From Sphingomonas sp. (GTDB lineage: Bacteria > Pseudomonadota > Alphaproteobacteria > Sphingomonadales > Sphingomonadaceae): a stretch of 64,000 nt of DNA. Under the pieces are notes generated by a model. The model did not search any database and had not been told where the DNA came from. It saw only the letters and a program-made list of their open reading frames with translations. The translations under genes were made by a program, and so were the position numbers. Shown here piece after piece: positions 34,375-43,830 of the stretch (positions are counted from its first letter, which is position 1; each line of letters opens with the position of its first letter). The stretch covers positions 35,384 through 99,383 of the forward strand of contig QFPK01000012.1 in assembly GCA_003248865.1 (NCBI GenBank), given 5' to 3'.

Positions 34375-35260
34375 TGCCCTGGCGCTCCAGATCCTCGATC
34401 AGGCTGCCCTTGCCGGCCATGTGACCGGCGCCCACCGCGATGAACATCGGGCCTTCGCCGGCTTTCATCTGCTTCGCAACCCAGTCCGCCCAGCGCGCGT
34501 TGCGATCCTCCACCAGCATGCGCTTCAGCATGGGGGAGCGGGCGAAATCCGCGTTCACACGGTCTGCCAACGCCTCTGTGTTGCCCAGCAGCCAGTCGCC
34601 CACCAGCAGCGAGGTCTTGGACTTGCTGCTGTCGAGGTCCGCGAGCGTGGAGACCAGCAGCAGCTGCTGGTCCGCTTCGCTCAGCGCATCGAAGTTGATC
34701 AGCTGCTCTTCCGCCGTTTCCAGCGCCTTGATCGGGATGCCCTTCATTCGCGCCCGTTCCGTGAGCACCGATTCCACGCCGATGCGCGGATCGACGCCGT
34801 CCTGCTGGGCCTGCAGGTTGGAAAGGATGATCGCGACGAACCATGTCTTGGTCCAGTCCAGCGGGCCGGGGCTCAGCCGGTTGAGGGCCTGGTTCAGCGT
34901 GGGCCGCCAATCCGGCGGCACCCGTTCCGCGACCGGCCGGGCAGCCTGAAGCCGCGTCAGCTTCAGGATGACGGGTGCAATGGCTGCCTGGCTTTCCGGC
35001 ACTTCGGTTTCCAGCACCAGCCGGTTCGAGGAGTCCAGTGCCTTCACGACATGGGGCTTGAACCAGTCCACCCCGCGCGGAAGGGCGTGCACCGTGCCGA
35101 ACAGATAGGCGCGGGATTTGCCCAGCTCCAGCTCCCACAGCGCGGGCACTTCCGGCTTTGGCGGCGGCGCCTTCTGGGCACTCGCGCCCGCGAACGGCGC
35201 GACCAGCGAGAGGAAGAGGATGGAAAGCGCGCGCAGCAGCGGCCGGAAGACGGGGTTCAT
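34313..35260 (-). CDS. TraB/GumN family protein
   Basis: 315 aa. Signal peptide (LLRALSILFLSLVAPFAGASA), then LWELELGKSRAYLFGTVHALPRGVDWF, the first conserved GTxH motif of the family, LVLETEVPESQ (second, glutamate) and FIAVGAGHMAGKGSLIEDLERQGIKV (GxxH). These are the three motifs of TraB/PrgY/GumN proteins, proposed to be metal-dependent proteases or chelatase-like enzymes acting at membranes. Followed by a basic tail (KAKPKRRR). Six bp from the acyl-CoA synthetase stop on the same strand. Confidence 0.9.
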   Translation of the reverse strand: MNPVFRPLLRALSILFLSLVAPFAGASAQKAPPPKPEVPALWELELGKSRAYLFGTVHALPRGVDWFKPHVVKALDSSNRLVLETEVPESQAAIAPVILKLTRLQAARPVAERVPPDWRPTLNQALNRLSPGPLDWTKTWFVAIILSNLQAQQDGVDPRIGVESVLTERARMKGIPIKALETAEEQLINFDALSEADQQLLLVSTLADLDSSKSKTSLLVGDWLLGNTEALADRVNADFARSPMLKRMLVEDRNARWADWVAKQMKAGEGPMFIAVGAGHMAGKGSLIEDLERQGIKVSRVLPEPPPKAKPKRRR

Positions 35261-35266
35261 GCCCGC

Positions 35267-36775
35267 CTATTTGGGCCAGTAGCGATCTTTCACAAGCCGT
35301 TTGTAGAGCTTGCCGGTGTCGTGCCGGGGCAGTTCCGGGTCGAAATCGATGGAGCGCGGGCATTTGATGTGGCTGAGATGCGCGCGGGCGAATTCCATCA
35401 GTTCGGCGGCGAAATCCGGCCCGGCATCGGCCCAGTCGCGCGGCTGCACCACCGCCTTCACTTCCTCGCCCAGTTCCTCGCTGGGCACGCCGATCACCGC
35501 GACGTCCGCCACCCTGGGGTGCATCACCAGAATGTTCTCGGTTTCCTGCGGGTAGACGTTCACCCCGCCGGAAATGATCATGTAGCTGGAGCGATCGGTG
35601 AGGAAGAGATAGCCCTCTGCATCGACATAGCCGATGTCGCCGAAGGTGGCGCCGTGCGGACCCTGCAGCTCCGCCGTCTTTTCCGGGGCGTTGTGGTAGG
35701 TCGTGGGCGGCCCGCCGTGGAAGAACACCCGGCCTTCCCGGCCCGGCGGCAGCAGATTGTCGTCATCGTCCAGGATACGGATCTCGCCCAGCAGGCTCTT
35801 GCCGACCGAACCCTTCTTCGTCAGCCATTCCTGAGAGGTGATGGCGGTGAAGCCCGAGCCTTCGGTGGCGGAATAATATTCGAAGATGCGCGGCCCCCAC
35901 CAGCCGATCATCTCTTCCTTCACCTTCACCGGGCAGGGGGCGGCTGCGTGGATCACGGCGCGCAGGCTGGAGACGTCGTATTTCGCCCGCACCTCCTGAG
36001 GCAGCTTCAGGATCTTCACGAACATGGTGGGCACCACCTGGCTGTGCGTGACGCCATATTGCTGCACCAGTTGCAGGTAGCGCTCGGCATCGAACCGCTC
36101 CATCACGATCACGGTGCCGCCGAACTTCTGCGCCGCCATGCAATAGCGCAGCGGGGCAGCATGATAGAGCGGCGCCGGCGACAGGTAGATCATGTCGGGC
36201 GCGAAGCCGTAGAGCATACCCACCAGACCGGAGAGCGCATCCATATCGTCGATGGCGCCTTCGGGCAGCGGCCCGATGATGCCCTTCGGCCGCCCCGTGG
36301 TGCCGCTGGAGTAGAGCATGTCGCGCCCGGCGCTTTCATCGGCGATGCGGGTGGCGGGCTGTGCCGCCAGCGCGGGCTCGACGGGCGCGAAGCCCGGAAT
36401 TTCTCCGCCGACCGAATAGCGATGGGCGAGGGCGGGAAGGTCTTTCGCGACGGGGGCGAGGGTGGCGCCCGCGATCAGCAGCTTCGCGCCGCAGTCGGTG
36501 ACGATATAGCCCGCTTCGTCTGCCGTCAGCTTGGTGGAGATGCAGGTGAAGATCAGGCCCGACCGCTGGGCGCCCCAGCAGAGCGGCAGATAGTCGATAT
36601 GGTTTTCCAGAAAGATGGCAATGGTGTCGCCGCGCACCAGCCCGGCGGCGCGATAGAGTTGCGCGGCCTGGTTGGAGCGGGCCTCCAGCTGGGCGTAGGT
36701 CAGCGTCTCGCCCGAGTTCGCCATGATGATGGCGGCCTTGTCGGGCGTGCTGGCGGCGTGATGAAATGGATGCAT
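35267..36775 (-). CDS. Acyl-CoA synthetase (AMP-binding, ANL superfamily)
   Basis: 502 aa. Adenylation motif MLYSSGTTGRPKGI, YYSATEGSG, DIGYVDAEGYLFLTDRSSYMIISGGVNVYPQE (hinge) and the C-terminal catalytic lysine in RHDTGKLYKRLVKDRYW. Forms acyl-AMP and then acyl-CoA; the acyl substrate is unknown (medium-chain or aromatic acids are likely for this FadD-like group). Upstream of the TraB gene on the same strand and divergent from glyQ. Confidence 0.93.
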   Translation of the reverse strand: MHPFHHAASTPDKAAIIMANSGETLTYAQLEARSNQAAQLYRAAGLVRGDTIAIFLENHIDYLPLCWGAQRSGLIFTCISTKLTADEAGYIVTDCGAKLLIAGATLAPVAKDLPALAHRYSVGGEIPGFAPVEPALAAQPATRIADESAGRDMLYSSGTTGRPKGIIGPLPEGAIDDMDALSGLVGMLYGFAPDMIYLSPAPLYHAAPLRYCMAAQKFGGTVIVMERFDAERYLQLVQQYGVTHSQVVPTMFVKILKLPQEVRAKYDVSSLRAVIHAAAPCPVKVKEEMIGWWGPRIFEYYSATEGSGFTAITSQEWLTKKGSVGKSLLGEIRILDDDDNLLPPGREGRVFFHGGPPTTYHNAPEKTAELQGPHGATFGDIGYVDAEGYLFLTDRSSYMIISGGVNVYPQETENILVMHPRVADVAVIGVPSEELGEEVKAVVQPRDWADAGPDFAAELMEFARAHLSHIKCPRSIDFDPELPRHDTGKLYKRLVKDRYWPK

Positions 36776-36979
36776 GCCTTAACTCTCCCCGCGCGACGGC
36801 CGCGCGTTCCTCTCCCGCCGGGGTACATGGCAAAGGCGGGCCGTTTTCGCAGCCTGTCAAAAGACCGTGCCCAGCCTGTGTGGGCCGCGGAAATGAAGGG
36901 CCGGATCGGCGCGGGAGGGGCCGAACCCCTTCCCCTTTCGTGCTGCACCCGCTAACCCGCGCCGGGTGAGACAAAAGCG
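36776..36979. other. Divergent promoter region between acyl-CoA synthetase and glyQ
   Basis: 204 bp without a gene. A hairpin-forming stretch GGGAGGGG CCGAA CCCCTTCCC (36913-36934) is followed by CTTTCG, so it might attenuate transcription into glyQ, but the run of T is short. No T-box or other known riboswitch features were recognised. Confidence 0.35.
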
Positions 36980-37849
36980 ATGAGCACGAAACCAACCTGC
37001 TTCCAGGATATCATCCTGACGCTGCACGCCTATTGGTCGGCGCGCGGCTGCGCGATCCTGCAGCCTTATGACATGGAAATGGGCGCGGGCACCTTCCACC
37101 CGGCCACCACGCTGCGGGCGCTGGGGCCGAAGCCCTGGAAGGCCGCCTATGTGCAGCCCAGCCGCCGCCCGTCGGACGGGCGCTATGGCGAAAACCCCAA
37201 CCGGCTGCAGCATTATTACCAGTATCAGGTGATCCTGAAGCCGTCGCCGGACGACATCCTGGACCTGTATCTGGGTAGCCTAGAAGCGATCGGGATCGAC
37301 CTGAAGCTGAACGACATCCGCTTCGTGGAGGATGACTGGGAAAGCCCCACGCTGGGCGCCTGGGGGCTGGGCTGGGAAGTCTGGTGCAACGGCATGGAGG
37401 TGACGCAGTTCACCTATTTCCAGCAGGTGGGCGGGCATGACTGCGCCCCTGTCGCGGGCGAGATCACCTACGGTCTGGAACGGCTGGCGATGTACATTCT
37501 GGGCGTCGAGAACGTCTATGACCTGCCGTTCAACAATGACGGCCTGAGCTATGGCGACGTGTTCCTCGAGAACGAACGGCAATTCTCCGCCTACAACTTC
37601 GAGCACGCCAACACCGAGGCGCTGTTCGACGGCTTCCGCAAGAGCGCCGAGGAGTGCCGGGCGCTGGTGGATGCCGGGCTGCCGCTGCCGGCCTATGATC
37701 AGGCGATCAAGGCCAGCCACCAGTTCAACCTGCTGAACGCGCGCGGGGTGATCTCGGTTGCGGAACGGCAGGCCTATATCGGCCGGGTGCGCGATCTGGT
37801 GAAGGCCGTGGCCGACCTGTATGTCCAGAAGGAGACGGCGAATGGCTGA
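36980..37849 (+). CDS. glyQ: Glycyl-tRNA synthetase alpha subunit
   Basis: 289 aa, standard GlyQ length. Catalytic (class II) chain of the bacterial alpha2beta2 glycyl-tRNA synthetase: FQDIILTLHAYWSARGCAILQPYDMEMGAGTFHPATTLRALGP, YVQPSRRPSDGRYGENPNRLQHYYQYQVILKPSP (motif 2), CAPVAGEITYGLERLAMYILGVENVYDL (motif 3). Overlaps glyS by eight bases, so the subunits are translationally coupled. Confidence 0.98.
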   Translation: MSTKPTCFQDIILTLHAYWSARGCAILQPYDMEMGAGTFHPATTLRALGPKPWKAAYVQPSRRPSDGRYGENPNRLQHYYQYQVILKPSPDDILDLYLGSLEAIGIDLKLNDIRFVEDDWESPTLGAWGLGWEVWCNGMEVTQFTYFQQVGGHDCAPVAGEITYGLERLAMYILGVENVYDLPFNNDGLSYGDVFLENERQFSAYNFEHANTEALFDGFRKSAEECRALVDAGLPLPAYDQAIKASHQFNLLNARGVISVAERQAYIGRVRDLVKAVADLYVQKETANG

Positions 37850-39953
37850 CTTCCTTCTGGAGCTGTTCAGCGAGGAAATCCCGGCGCGGATGCAGCCGGC
37901 GGCCGCGCAGCAGCTGCTTGACAGGTTTGCGGCGCTGCTGGCCGAGGCCGGGCTGAAGGCCGAGCGGCTGGAGCCCTATGTGACGCCGCGGCGGCTGGCG
38001 CTGATCGCGCGGGGGCTGCCGAGCGCGTCCGAAGCGGTTTCGGAAGAGCGGCGCGGTCCTCGTGCCGATGCGCCCGCGCAGGCCGTCGACGGCTTCCTGA
38101 AATCCACCGGCCTGACGCGCGACCAACTGGAAGAGCGCGACACCGGCAAGGGCGTGTTCCTGTTCGCCAATCTGGCGCGGGCAGGGCAGCCGACGGCGGA
38201 CATTCTTGCCGCGAAGCTGCCCGCGCTGATCGCCGGCTTCCAATGGCCGAAGAGCCAGCGCTGGGGCAAGGCGAGCATCTCCACCGCCAGCCCGCGCTGG
38301 GTGCGGCCGCTGCGCGCCATCGTCGCGCTGCTGGATGGCGATGTGGTGCAGTTCGAGGCGCTGGGGCTGCAATCCGGGCGGGAGACGTTCGGGCACCGTT
38401 TCATGGGCAATGACGGGCCGATCTCCATCGCGGGCGTGGCGGCCTATCGCACCACTCTGGCTGCGAACAGGGTGATCCTGCCGGCAGGTGAACGGCAGGC
38501 GCTGATCCAGGCAGGCGCGGAGCGCGCGGCCGAGTCCGTGGGCATGGTGCTGCGCAAGGACGAGGGGCTCGAGCAGGAAAATGCAGGGCTGGCGGAATGG
38601 CCGGTGCCGCTGGTTGGCCATTTCGACGAGGCCTATCTGAACGTGCCGCCCGAGATCATCCAGCTGACGATGCGGACCAACCAGAAATATTTCGCCTGCG
38701 AGGATCAGGACGGGAAACTGGCGCCCTATTTCGTCTGCGTCGCCAATATCGTGGCGGGTGACGACGGCCGGACCATCGTGGCCGGGAACGAGCGGGTGCT
38801 GTCCGCCCGCCTCTCCGACGCCCGCTTCTTCTGGGAGCAGGACAAATCGACGAGCTTGGAGCACTTACTTCCCAAGCTCGAAGACCGGTTATTTTTCGAG
38901 GGATTGGGCACACTCCGCAGCAAGTCCGGGCGTATCGCCGAGCTCTCGGCATATTTTGCCCGAACGCTTTATCCCGATTTGGATCGGATGGAGGCTGGGC
39001 GCGCTGCAGAGTGGGCGAAAGCAGATTTGGCGTCTGCGACCGTGAACGAATTTCCAGAAATTCAGGGAATTATCGGTGGCTATATGGCTGCTGGTGCTGG
39101 CGAGAGCGCGGATTTCTGCAAGGCGATAGCGGAACAGTATACAGGTGCCGCTTCAAACCCGATTTCGGTTTGCGTGTCGCTTGCTGATCGTGTCGATACG
39201 CTTGCTGCCTTCTTTTCTCGTGGACTGAGGCCAACAGGTTCGAAGGATCCGTTTGCACTCCGTAGAGCGGCACTTCAGATCATTCAGATCATCACAGCCA
39301 ATCAGCTGAGGATTTCGCTGCTCTCCGCCTTCACCAAAGCGGACAACGGACTGCCGTTCACTTCTGACAATTCCGGCTGGGATGGGCAGGCCGAGTCCTC
39401 CGAGATTCTTGGTTTTCTGATCGACCGCCTGAAGGTCCAGCAACGCGAGGCTGGCGTTCGCCACGACCTGGTCGATGCCGTGTTTGCGCTCGGTGGAGAG
39501 GATGATCTCGTCCGCCTGCTGGCGCGGGTGAAGGCGTTGCAGGCGTTCGTGGAAACCGACGACGGGCGGAACCTGATCGCGGGCTACAAGCGCGCCGCCA
39601 ACATCCTGAAGGCGGAGGAGAAGAAGGACGGCGTGGCTTACGCGCTGGACCTCGCCGCTCTCGAAAGCCCCCACATCGGCGAAACGGAAAAGAACCTTGC
39701 GGCGCAGTTCGCGCGTGCGGAGGGCGCTTCCGGCGTGCTGCTGTTCGACGAGGTGGATGAGCTGCTTCGGCGTGAGGACTTCGAGGGCGCGATGAAGCGT
39801 CTCGCCCTGCTCCGCGCGCCCGTGGATCGCTTCTTCGAGGACGTGACCGTCAATGATCCCGACCCGGCCGTGCGCAAGCGCCGGCTGGGCCTTCTGGCCG
39901 GCATTCGTGATGCCATGCACCGCGTTGCCGACTTTTCAAAACTGGAAGGTTGA
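37842..39953 (+). CDS. glyS: Glycyl-tRNA synthetase beta subunit
   Basis: 703 aa; GlyS length is normal. Begins MADFLLELFSEEIPARMQPAA and contains RFMGNDGPISI, TMRTNQKYFACED, RVLSARLSDARFFWEQD, FPEIQGIIGGYMA and C-terminal FEGAMKRLALLRAPVDRFFEDVTVNDPDPAVRKRRL. Binds tRNA-Gly and completes the synthetase. Unusual: the stretch from about 38845 to 39480 is visibly lower in GC and uses codons (TTA, CTT, GCT, TTT, GGT) scarce on both sides, although the protein remains in frame and conserved, suggesting recombination with a foreign allele. Confidence 0.97.
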   Translation: MADFLLELFSEEIPARMQPAAAQQLLDRFAALLAEAGLKAERLEPYVTPRRLALIARGLPSASEAVSEERRGPRADAPAQAVDGFLKSTGLTRDQLEERDTGKGVFLFANLARAGQPTADILAAKLPALIAGFQWPKSQRWGKASISTASPRWVRPLRAIVALLDGDVVQFEALGLQSGRETFGHRFMGNDGPISIAGVAAYRTTLAANRVILPAGERQALIQAGAERAAESVGMVLRKDEGLEQENAGLAEWPVPLVGHFDEAYLNVPPEIIQLTMRTNQKYFACEDQDGKLAPYFVCVANIVAGDDGRTIVAGNERVLSARLSDARFFWEQDKSTSLEHLLPKLEDRLFFEGLGTLRSKSGRIAELSAYFARTLYPDLDRMEAGRAAEWAKADLASATVNEFPEIQGIIGGYMAAGAGESADFCKAIAEQYTGAASNPISVCVSLADRVDTLAAFFSRGLRPTGSKDPFALRRAALQIIQIITANQLRISLLSAFTKADNGLPFTSDNSGWDGQAESSEILGFLIDRLKVQQREAGVRHDLVDAVFALGGEDDLVRLLARVKALQAFVETDDGRNLIAGYKRAANILKAEEKKDGVAYALDLAALESPHIGETEKNLAAQFARAEGASGVLLFDEVDELLRREDFEGAMKRLALLRAPVDRFFEDVTVNDPDPAVRKRRLGLLAGIRDAMHRVADFSKLEG

Positions 39954-39961
39954 ACCGAACA

Positions 39962-42616
39962 ATGCCCCAGCGCCTTTTGATCCCGTTCGGCGGCGGCGCG
40001 CCGTCTGCGCACCATCTCGGCAAGGCGCATCTGGGGGGGAAGGGCGCCAATCTGGCGGAAATGGCCGGGATCGGCCTGCCGGTGCCGCCGGGCTTCACCA
40101 TCCCCACCACGCTGTGCGCGCAATATTATGAGGCCGGCGCCCGCCTGCCGGACGCGCTGGTGGCGCAGCTCGCCGACGGCCTCGCCCATATCGAGACGGT
40201 CGTGGGCATGGAGTTCGGCTCCGCCACGAACCCGCTGCTCGTCTCCGTCCGGTCCGGCGCGCGGGTGTCGATGCCGGGGATGATGGATACGGTGCTGAAC
40301 CTGGGCCTGAACGACGGCACGGTGGAAGGCCTTGCCAGCCGCAGCGGCAACCCGCGCTTCGCGTGGGACAGCTATCGGCGTTTCATCCAGATGTATGGCG
40401 ACGTGGTGCTGGGGCTGGACCATTATCTGTTCGAGGACGCGCTGGAGATCCTGAAGGATGACAAGGGCGCCACGCTGGACACCGAGCTGACGGCCGACGA
40501 TCTGAAAGGCCTTGTCGCCCAGTATCAGGCGATCGTGGAGAAGGAGACGGGCAAGCCCTTCCCGCAGGACCCTGTGGCGCAGCTGCAGGGCGCGGTCGGC
40601 GCGGTGTTCGGCAGCTGGCGGTCTGAGCGCGCCGCCGTGTACCGGCGCCTGAACGACATTCCGGAAGACTGGGGCACCGCCGTCACCGTGCAGGCGATGG
40701 TGTTCGGCAACATGGGCGAGACCTCAGCTACGGGCGTGGCCTTCACCCGCAACCCGGCGACCGGCGAGCGCGCCATCTATGGCGAATATCTGATCAACGC
40801 GCAGGGCGAGGATGTGGTGGCGGGCATCCGCACGCCGCAATATCTGACGCTGGCCGCGCGCGAGCAGGCCGGCGCCAAGGCGGCTTCGATGGAAGAAGCC
40901 ATGCCGGACGTGTTCGCCGAGCTGGCGCGGATGTTCGAGCAGCTGGAGACGCATTACCGCGACTGCCAGGACATCGAGTTCACCGTGCAGGAAGGCAAGC
41001 TGTGGCTGCTGCAGACCCGCAGCGGCAAGCGCACCGCCAAGGCGGCGCTGAAGATGGCCTGCGACATGGTGGACGAAGGCCTGATCGAGACCGACGAGGC
41101 CGTGCTGCGCGTGGAAGCCGGCGTGCTGGACCAGCTGCTGCACCCCACGCTGGACCCGAAGGCGGAGCGCAAGGTGCTTGCCGTTGGCCTGCCCGCCTCC
41201 CCCGGTGCGGCGTCCGGCGCGGTCGTGCTGGACAGCGAGACGGCGCATACCCGTGCGGCGACCGGCGAGGATGTGATTCTGGTGCGGCTGGAAACCAGCC
41301 CTGAGGATATCGCGGGCATGCACGCGGCGCGCGGCATCTTGACGGCACGCGGCGGCATGACGAGCCACGCGGCGGTGGTGGCGCGCGGCATGGGCCGCCC
41401 CTGCGTCTCCGGTGCGGGCGGGATTTCCATCGATAACGAGAAGCGCATTTTGCGCATCGGCAACCGCGAGCTGCCCGAGGGCTCCATCATCACGCTGGAC
41501 GGTGCGTCTGGCGAAGTGATGGAAGGCCGGGTGCCCACGGTGGAGCCGGAACTGTCCGGCGATTTCGCCCGGCTGATGGGCTGGGCCGATGTGCACCGCC
41601 GCCTGAAGGTGCGCGCCAATGCGGAGACGCCGGAGGATTGCACCACCGCCCGCCGCTTCGGCGCGGAAGGCGTGGGGCTGGCCCGCACCGAGCATATGTT
41701 CTTCGGCGCGGACCGCATCGTGCATGTGCGCGCCATGATCCTGGGTGCGGATGAAAACACTCGCCGCACGGCGCTGGCGAAGCTGCTGCCGGCGCAGCGC
41801 GCCGACTTCGAGGCGATCTTCCGCATCATGGAAGGCCTGCCCGTCACCATCCGCCTGCTGGATCCGCCGCTGCACGAATTCCTGCCGCAGCGCGACGTCG
41901 AGATCGAGGAAGTGGCGGTCGAGACGGGCCTGTCTGCCGCCGCCGTCAGGCGCCGGGTTTCGGAGCTGCATGAAGCGAACCCGATGCTGGGGCATCGCGG
42001 CTGCCGGCTGCTGATCACCTACCCCGAGATCGTGGAGATGCAGACCCGCGCCATCTTCGAGGCGGCGCTGGCCATTCCCGGCGGTGTGGAGCCTGAGGTG
42101 ATGGTGCCGCTGGTGGCGACGAAGCGCGAGCTGGATATCGTGAAGGCGATCATCGACCGGGTGGCGGGCGAGGCGTTCGCGGCTGCCGGCCGGACGCTGA
42201 CCTATCATGTGGGCACCATGATCGAACTGCCGCGCGCGGCGCTGCGTGCGGGCGACATCGCGGAATCGGCTGAATTCTTCAGCTTCGGCACCAATGATCT
42301 CACCCAGACCACGCTGGGGATCAGCCGCGACGATGCCGGGCGCTTCCTGGGCGACTATGTCGATGCCGGCATCTATCCGCGCGATCCGTTCGTGAGCCTG
42401 GACATCGAAGGTGTGGGCGAGCTGGTGCATCTGGCGGCCGAGCGCGGCAAGGCGGTGCGCCCCGCGCTGAAGCTGGGCATCTGCGGCGAACATGGCGGCG
42501 ATCCGGCCACCATCGACTTCTGCGACGGCGAGGGGCTGGATTATGTCAGCTGCTCGCCGTGGCGGGTGCCCATTGCCCGGCTGGCGGCAGCGCAGGCGGC
42601 CCTGCGCCGGAAATGA
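39962..42616 (+). CDS. ppdK: Pyruvate, phosphate dikinase
   Basis: 884 aa. Interconverts pyruvate + ATP + Pi with PEP + AMP + PPi. N-terminal ATP-grasp (KAHLGGKGANLAEMAGIGLPVPPGFTI, SVRSGARVSMPGMMDTVLNLG), central swivelling phosphohistidine domain with GGMTSHAAVVARGMGRPCVSG (His about 469), and C-terminal PEP/pyruvate barrel (GVGLARTEHMFFG, MVPLVATKREL, FFSFGTNDLTQTTLGISRDD, ICGEHGGDP). Nine bp after glyS (a common arrangement in alphaproteobacteria), and overlapping the CoA transferase start by four bases. Confidence 0.97.
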   Translation: MPQRLLIPFGGGAPSAHHLGKAHLGGKGANLAEMAGIGLPVPPGFTIPTTLCAQYYEAGARLPDALVAQLADGLAHIETVVGMEFGSATNPLLVSVRSGARVSMPGMMDTVLNLGLNDGTVEGLASRSGNPRFAWDSYRRFIQMYGDVVLGLDHYLFEDALEILKDDKGATLDTELTADDLKGLVAQYQAIVEKETGKPFPQDPVAQLQGAVGAVFGSWRSERAAVYRRLNDIPEDWGTAVTVQAMVFGNMGETSATGVAFTRNPATGERAIYGEYLINAQGEDVVAGIRTPQYLTLAAREQAGAKAASMEEAMPDVFAELARMFEQLETHYRDCQDIEFTVQEGKLWLLQTRSGKRTAKAALKMACDMVDEGLIETDEAVLRVEAGVLDQLLHPTLDPKAERKVLAVGLPASPGAASGAVVLDSETAHTRAATGEDVILVRLETSPEDIAGMHAARGILTARGGMTSHAAVVARGMGRPCVSGAGGISIDNEKRILRIGNRELPEGSIITLDGASGEVMEGRVPTVEPELSGDFARLMGWADVHRRLKVRANAETPEDCTTARRFGAEGVGLARTEHMFFGADRIVHVRAMILGADENTRRTALAKLLPAQRADFEAIFRIMEGLPVTIRLLDPPLHEFLPQRDVEIEEVAVETGLSAAAVRRRVSELHEANPMLGHRGCRLLITYPEIVEMQTRAIFEAALAIPGGVEPEVMVPLVATKRELDIVKAIIDRVAGEAFAAAGRTLTYHVGTMIELPRAALRAGDIAESAEFFSFGTNDLTQTTLGISRDDAGRFLGDYVDAGIYPRDPFVSLDIEGVGELVHLAAERGKAVRPALKLGICGEHGGDPATIDFCDGEGLDYVSCSPWRVPIARLAAAQAALRRK

Positions 42617-43830
42617 GTGCGACTGCCCTCGACGGAGTCCGCGTTCTGGACCTGTCGCGCGTGCTGGCAGGCCCCTATGCCGCCCAGATGCTGGGCGACC
42701 TTGGCGCGGACGTCATCAAGGTGGAGCGCCCCGGCCGGGGTGACGACACGCGGCACTGGGGCCCGCCGTGGGTGACGCGTGCGGACGGCGGGCAGGGCGA
42801 CGCCAGCTATTACTACGCCTGCAACCGCAACAAGCGCAGTCTGGCGCTGGATTTCCAGAAGCCCGAGGGGCAGGCGGTGCTGCACCGGCTGTTCGGCTGG
42901 GCCGACATCGTGATCGAGAATTACAAGGGGGGCGATCTGGCGCGTTTCGGGCTGGATCAGGCCACGATCCGGGGGCTTCACCCGGGCCTTGTCTGGTGTT
43001 CGATCACCGGCTTCGGCCACTCCAGCCCGGATGCGAACCGCGCGGGCTATGATTTCATGATCCAGGCCGAATCCGGGCTGATGGACATCACCGGGGAGCC
43101 CGGCGGGCGGCCGCTGCGCGCGGGTGTCGCGGTGTCCGACCTCACCACCGGCATGATGTCCGTGACGGCGATGCTGGCGGCGCTGCGCCACAAAGAGCGC
43201 ACCGGCGAGGGCCAGCATATCGACATGGCGCTGTTCGACGTGACGCTGGGCTGGCTCGCCAATCAGGCCAGCAGCTGGCTGATGGGCGGGGTGGAGCCGG
43301 TGCGCATGGGCAACCAGCACCCCTCCATCGTGCCCTATCAGGATTTCGCGACCGCCACCGGCCCCATCGCGCTGGCGGTGGGCAACGACCATCAGTTCGG
43401 CATCTTCGCGCGGCTGGTGGGGCGGCCGGACTGGGCGGCGGATGCGCGCTTTGCCACCAGTGGCGCGCGGGTTGCCAACCGGGCGGAGCTGGTCCCGATG
43501 GTGGAGGCCGTGCTGGCCACCCGGCCCGCCGCCGAATGGCTGGCGCTGCTGGCAGAGGCGCAGGTGCCCGCCGGCCCGGTCGCCACAGTGCGGGAGGCGC
43601 TGGAGAGCGGGCAGGCACAGGCGCGTGGGCTGGTGGTGGAGCAGGCGCATCCCGTGGCGGGCGCGGTGCGCACGGTGGCGCAGCCGCTGGCGCTGACGGC
43701 GACGCCGCCCGCCTATCGGCGGCCGCCGCCGGGCGTGGGCGAGCATAGCCGCGAGATTCTAGCCGGGCTGGGGCTGGAGGGCGCCGAGATCGAGCAGCTG
43801 GTCGCGCTGGGCGTGGTCGGCGTGGCATGA
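42613..43830 (+). CDS. CaiB/BaiF family CoA transferase
   Basis: 405 aa, class III CoA transferase. N-terminal ALDGVRVLDLSRVLAGPYAAQMLGDLGADVIKVERPGRGDDTR, then NRNKRSLALDFQKPEGQAVL, FGHSSPDANRAGYDFMIQAESGLMDITGEPGG and RTGEGQHIDMALFDVTL are all characteristic. Transfers CoA between organic acids; substrates unknown (succinate/mesaconate, formyl/oxalate or carnitine-type reactions occur in the family). ATGA overlaps with both ppdK and the downstream hydrolase. Confidence 0.93.
   Translation: MSATALDGVRVLDLSRVLAGPYAAQMLGDLGADVIKVERPGRGDDTRHWGPPWVTRADGGQGDASYYYACNRNKRSLALDFQKPEGQAVLHRLFGWADIVIENYKGGDLARFGLDQATIRGLHPGLVWCSITGFGHSSPDANRAGYDFMIQAESGLMDITGEPGGRPLRAGVAVSDLTTGMMSVTAMLAALRHKERTGEGQHIDMALFDVTLGWLANQASSWLMGGVEPVRMGNQHPSIVPYQDFATATGPIALAVGNDHQFGIFARLVGRPDWAADARFATSGARVANRAELVPMVEAVLATRPAAEWLALLAEAQVPAGPVATVREALESGQAQARGLVVEQAHPVAGAVRTVAQPLALTATPPAYRRPPPGVGEHSREILAGLGLEGAEIEQLVALGVVGVA

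Noticed and set aside
34421..36955. 844-codon plus-strand frame opposite the TraB and acyl-CoA synthetase genes
   Set aside because: Antisense to two genes with full motifs; no ribosome site and no conserved pattern.
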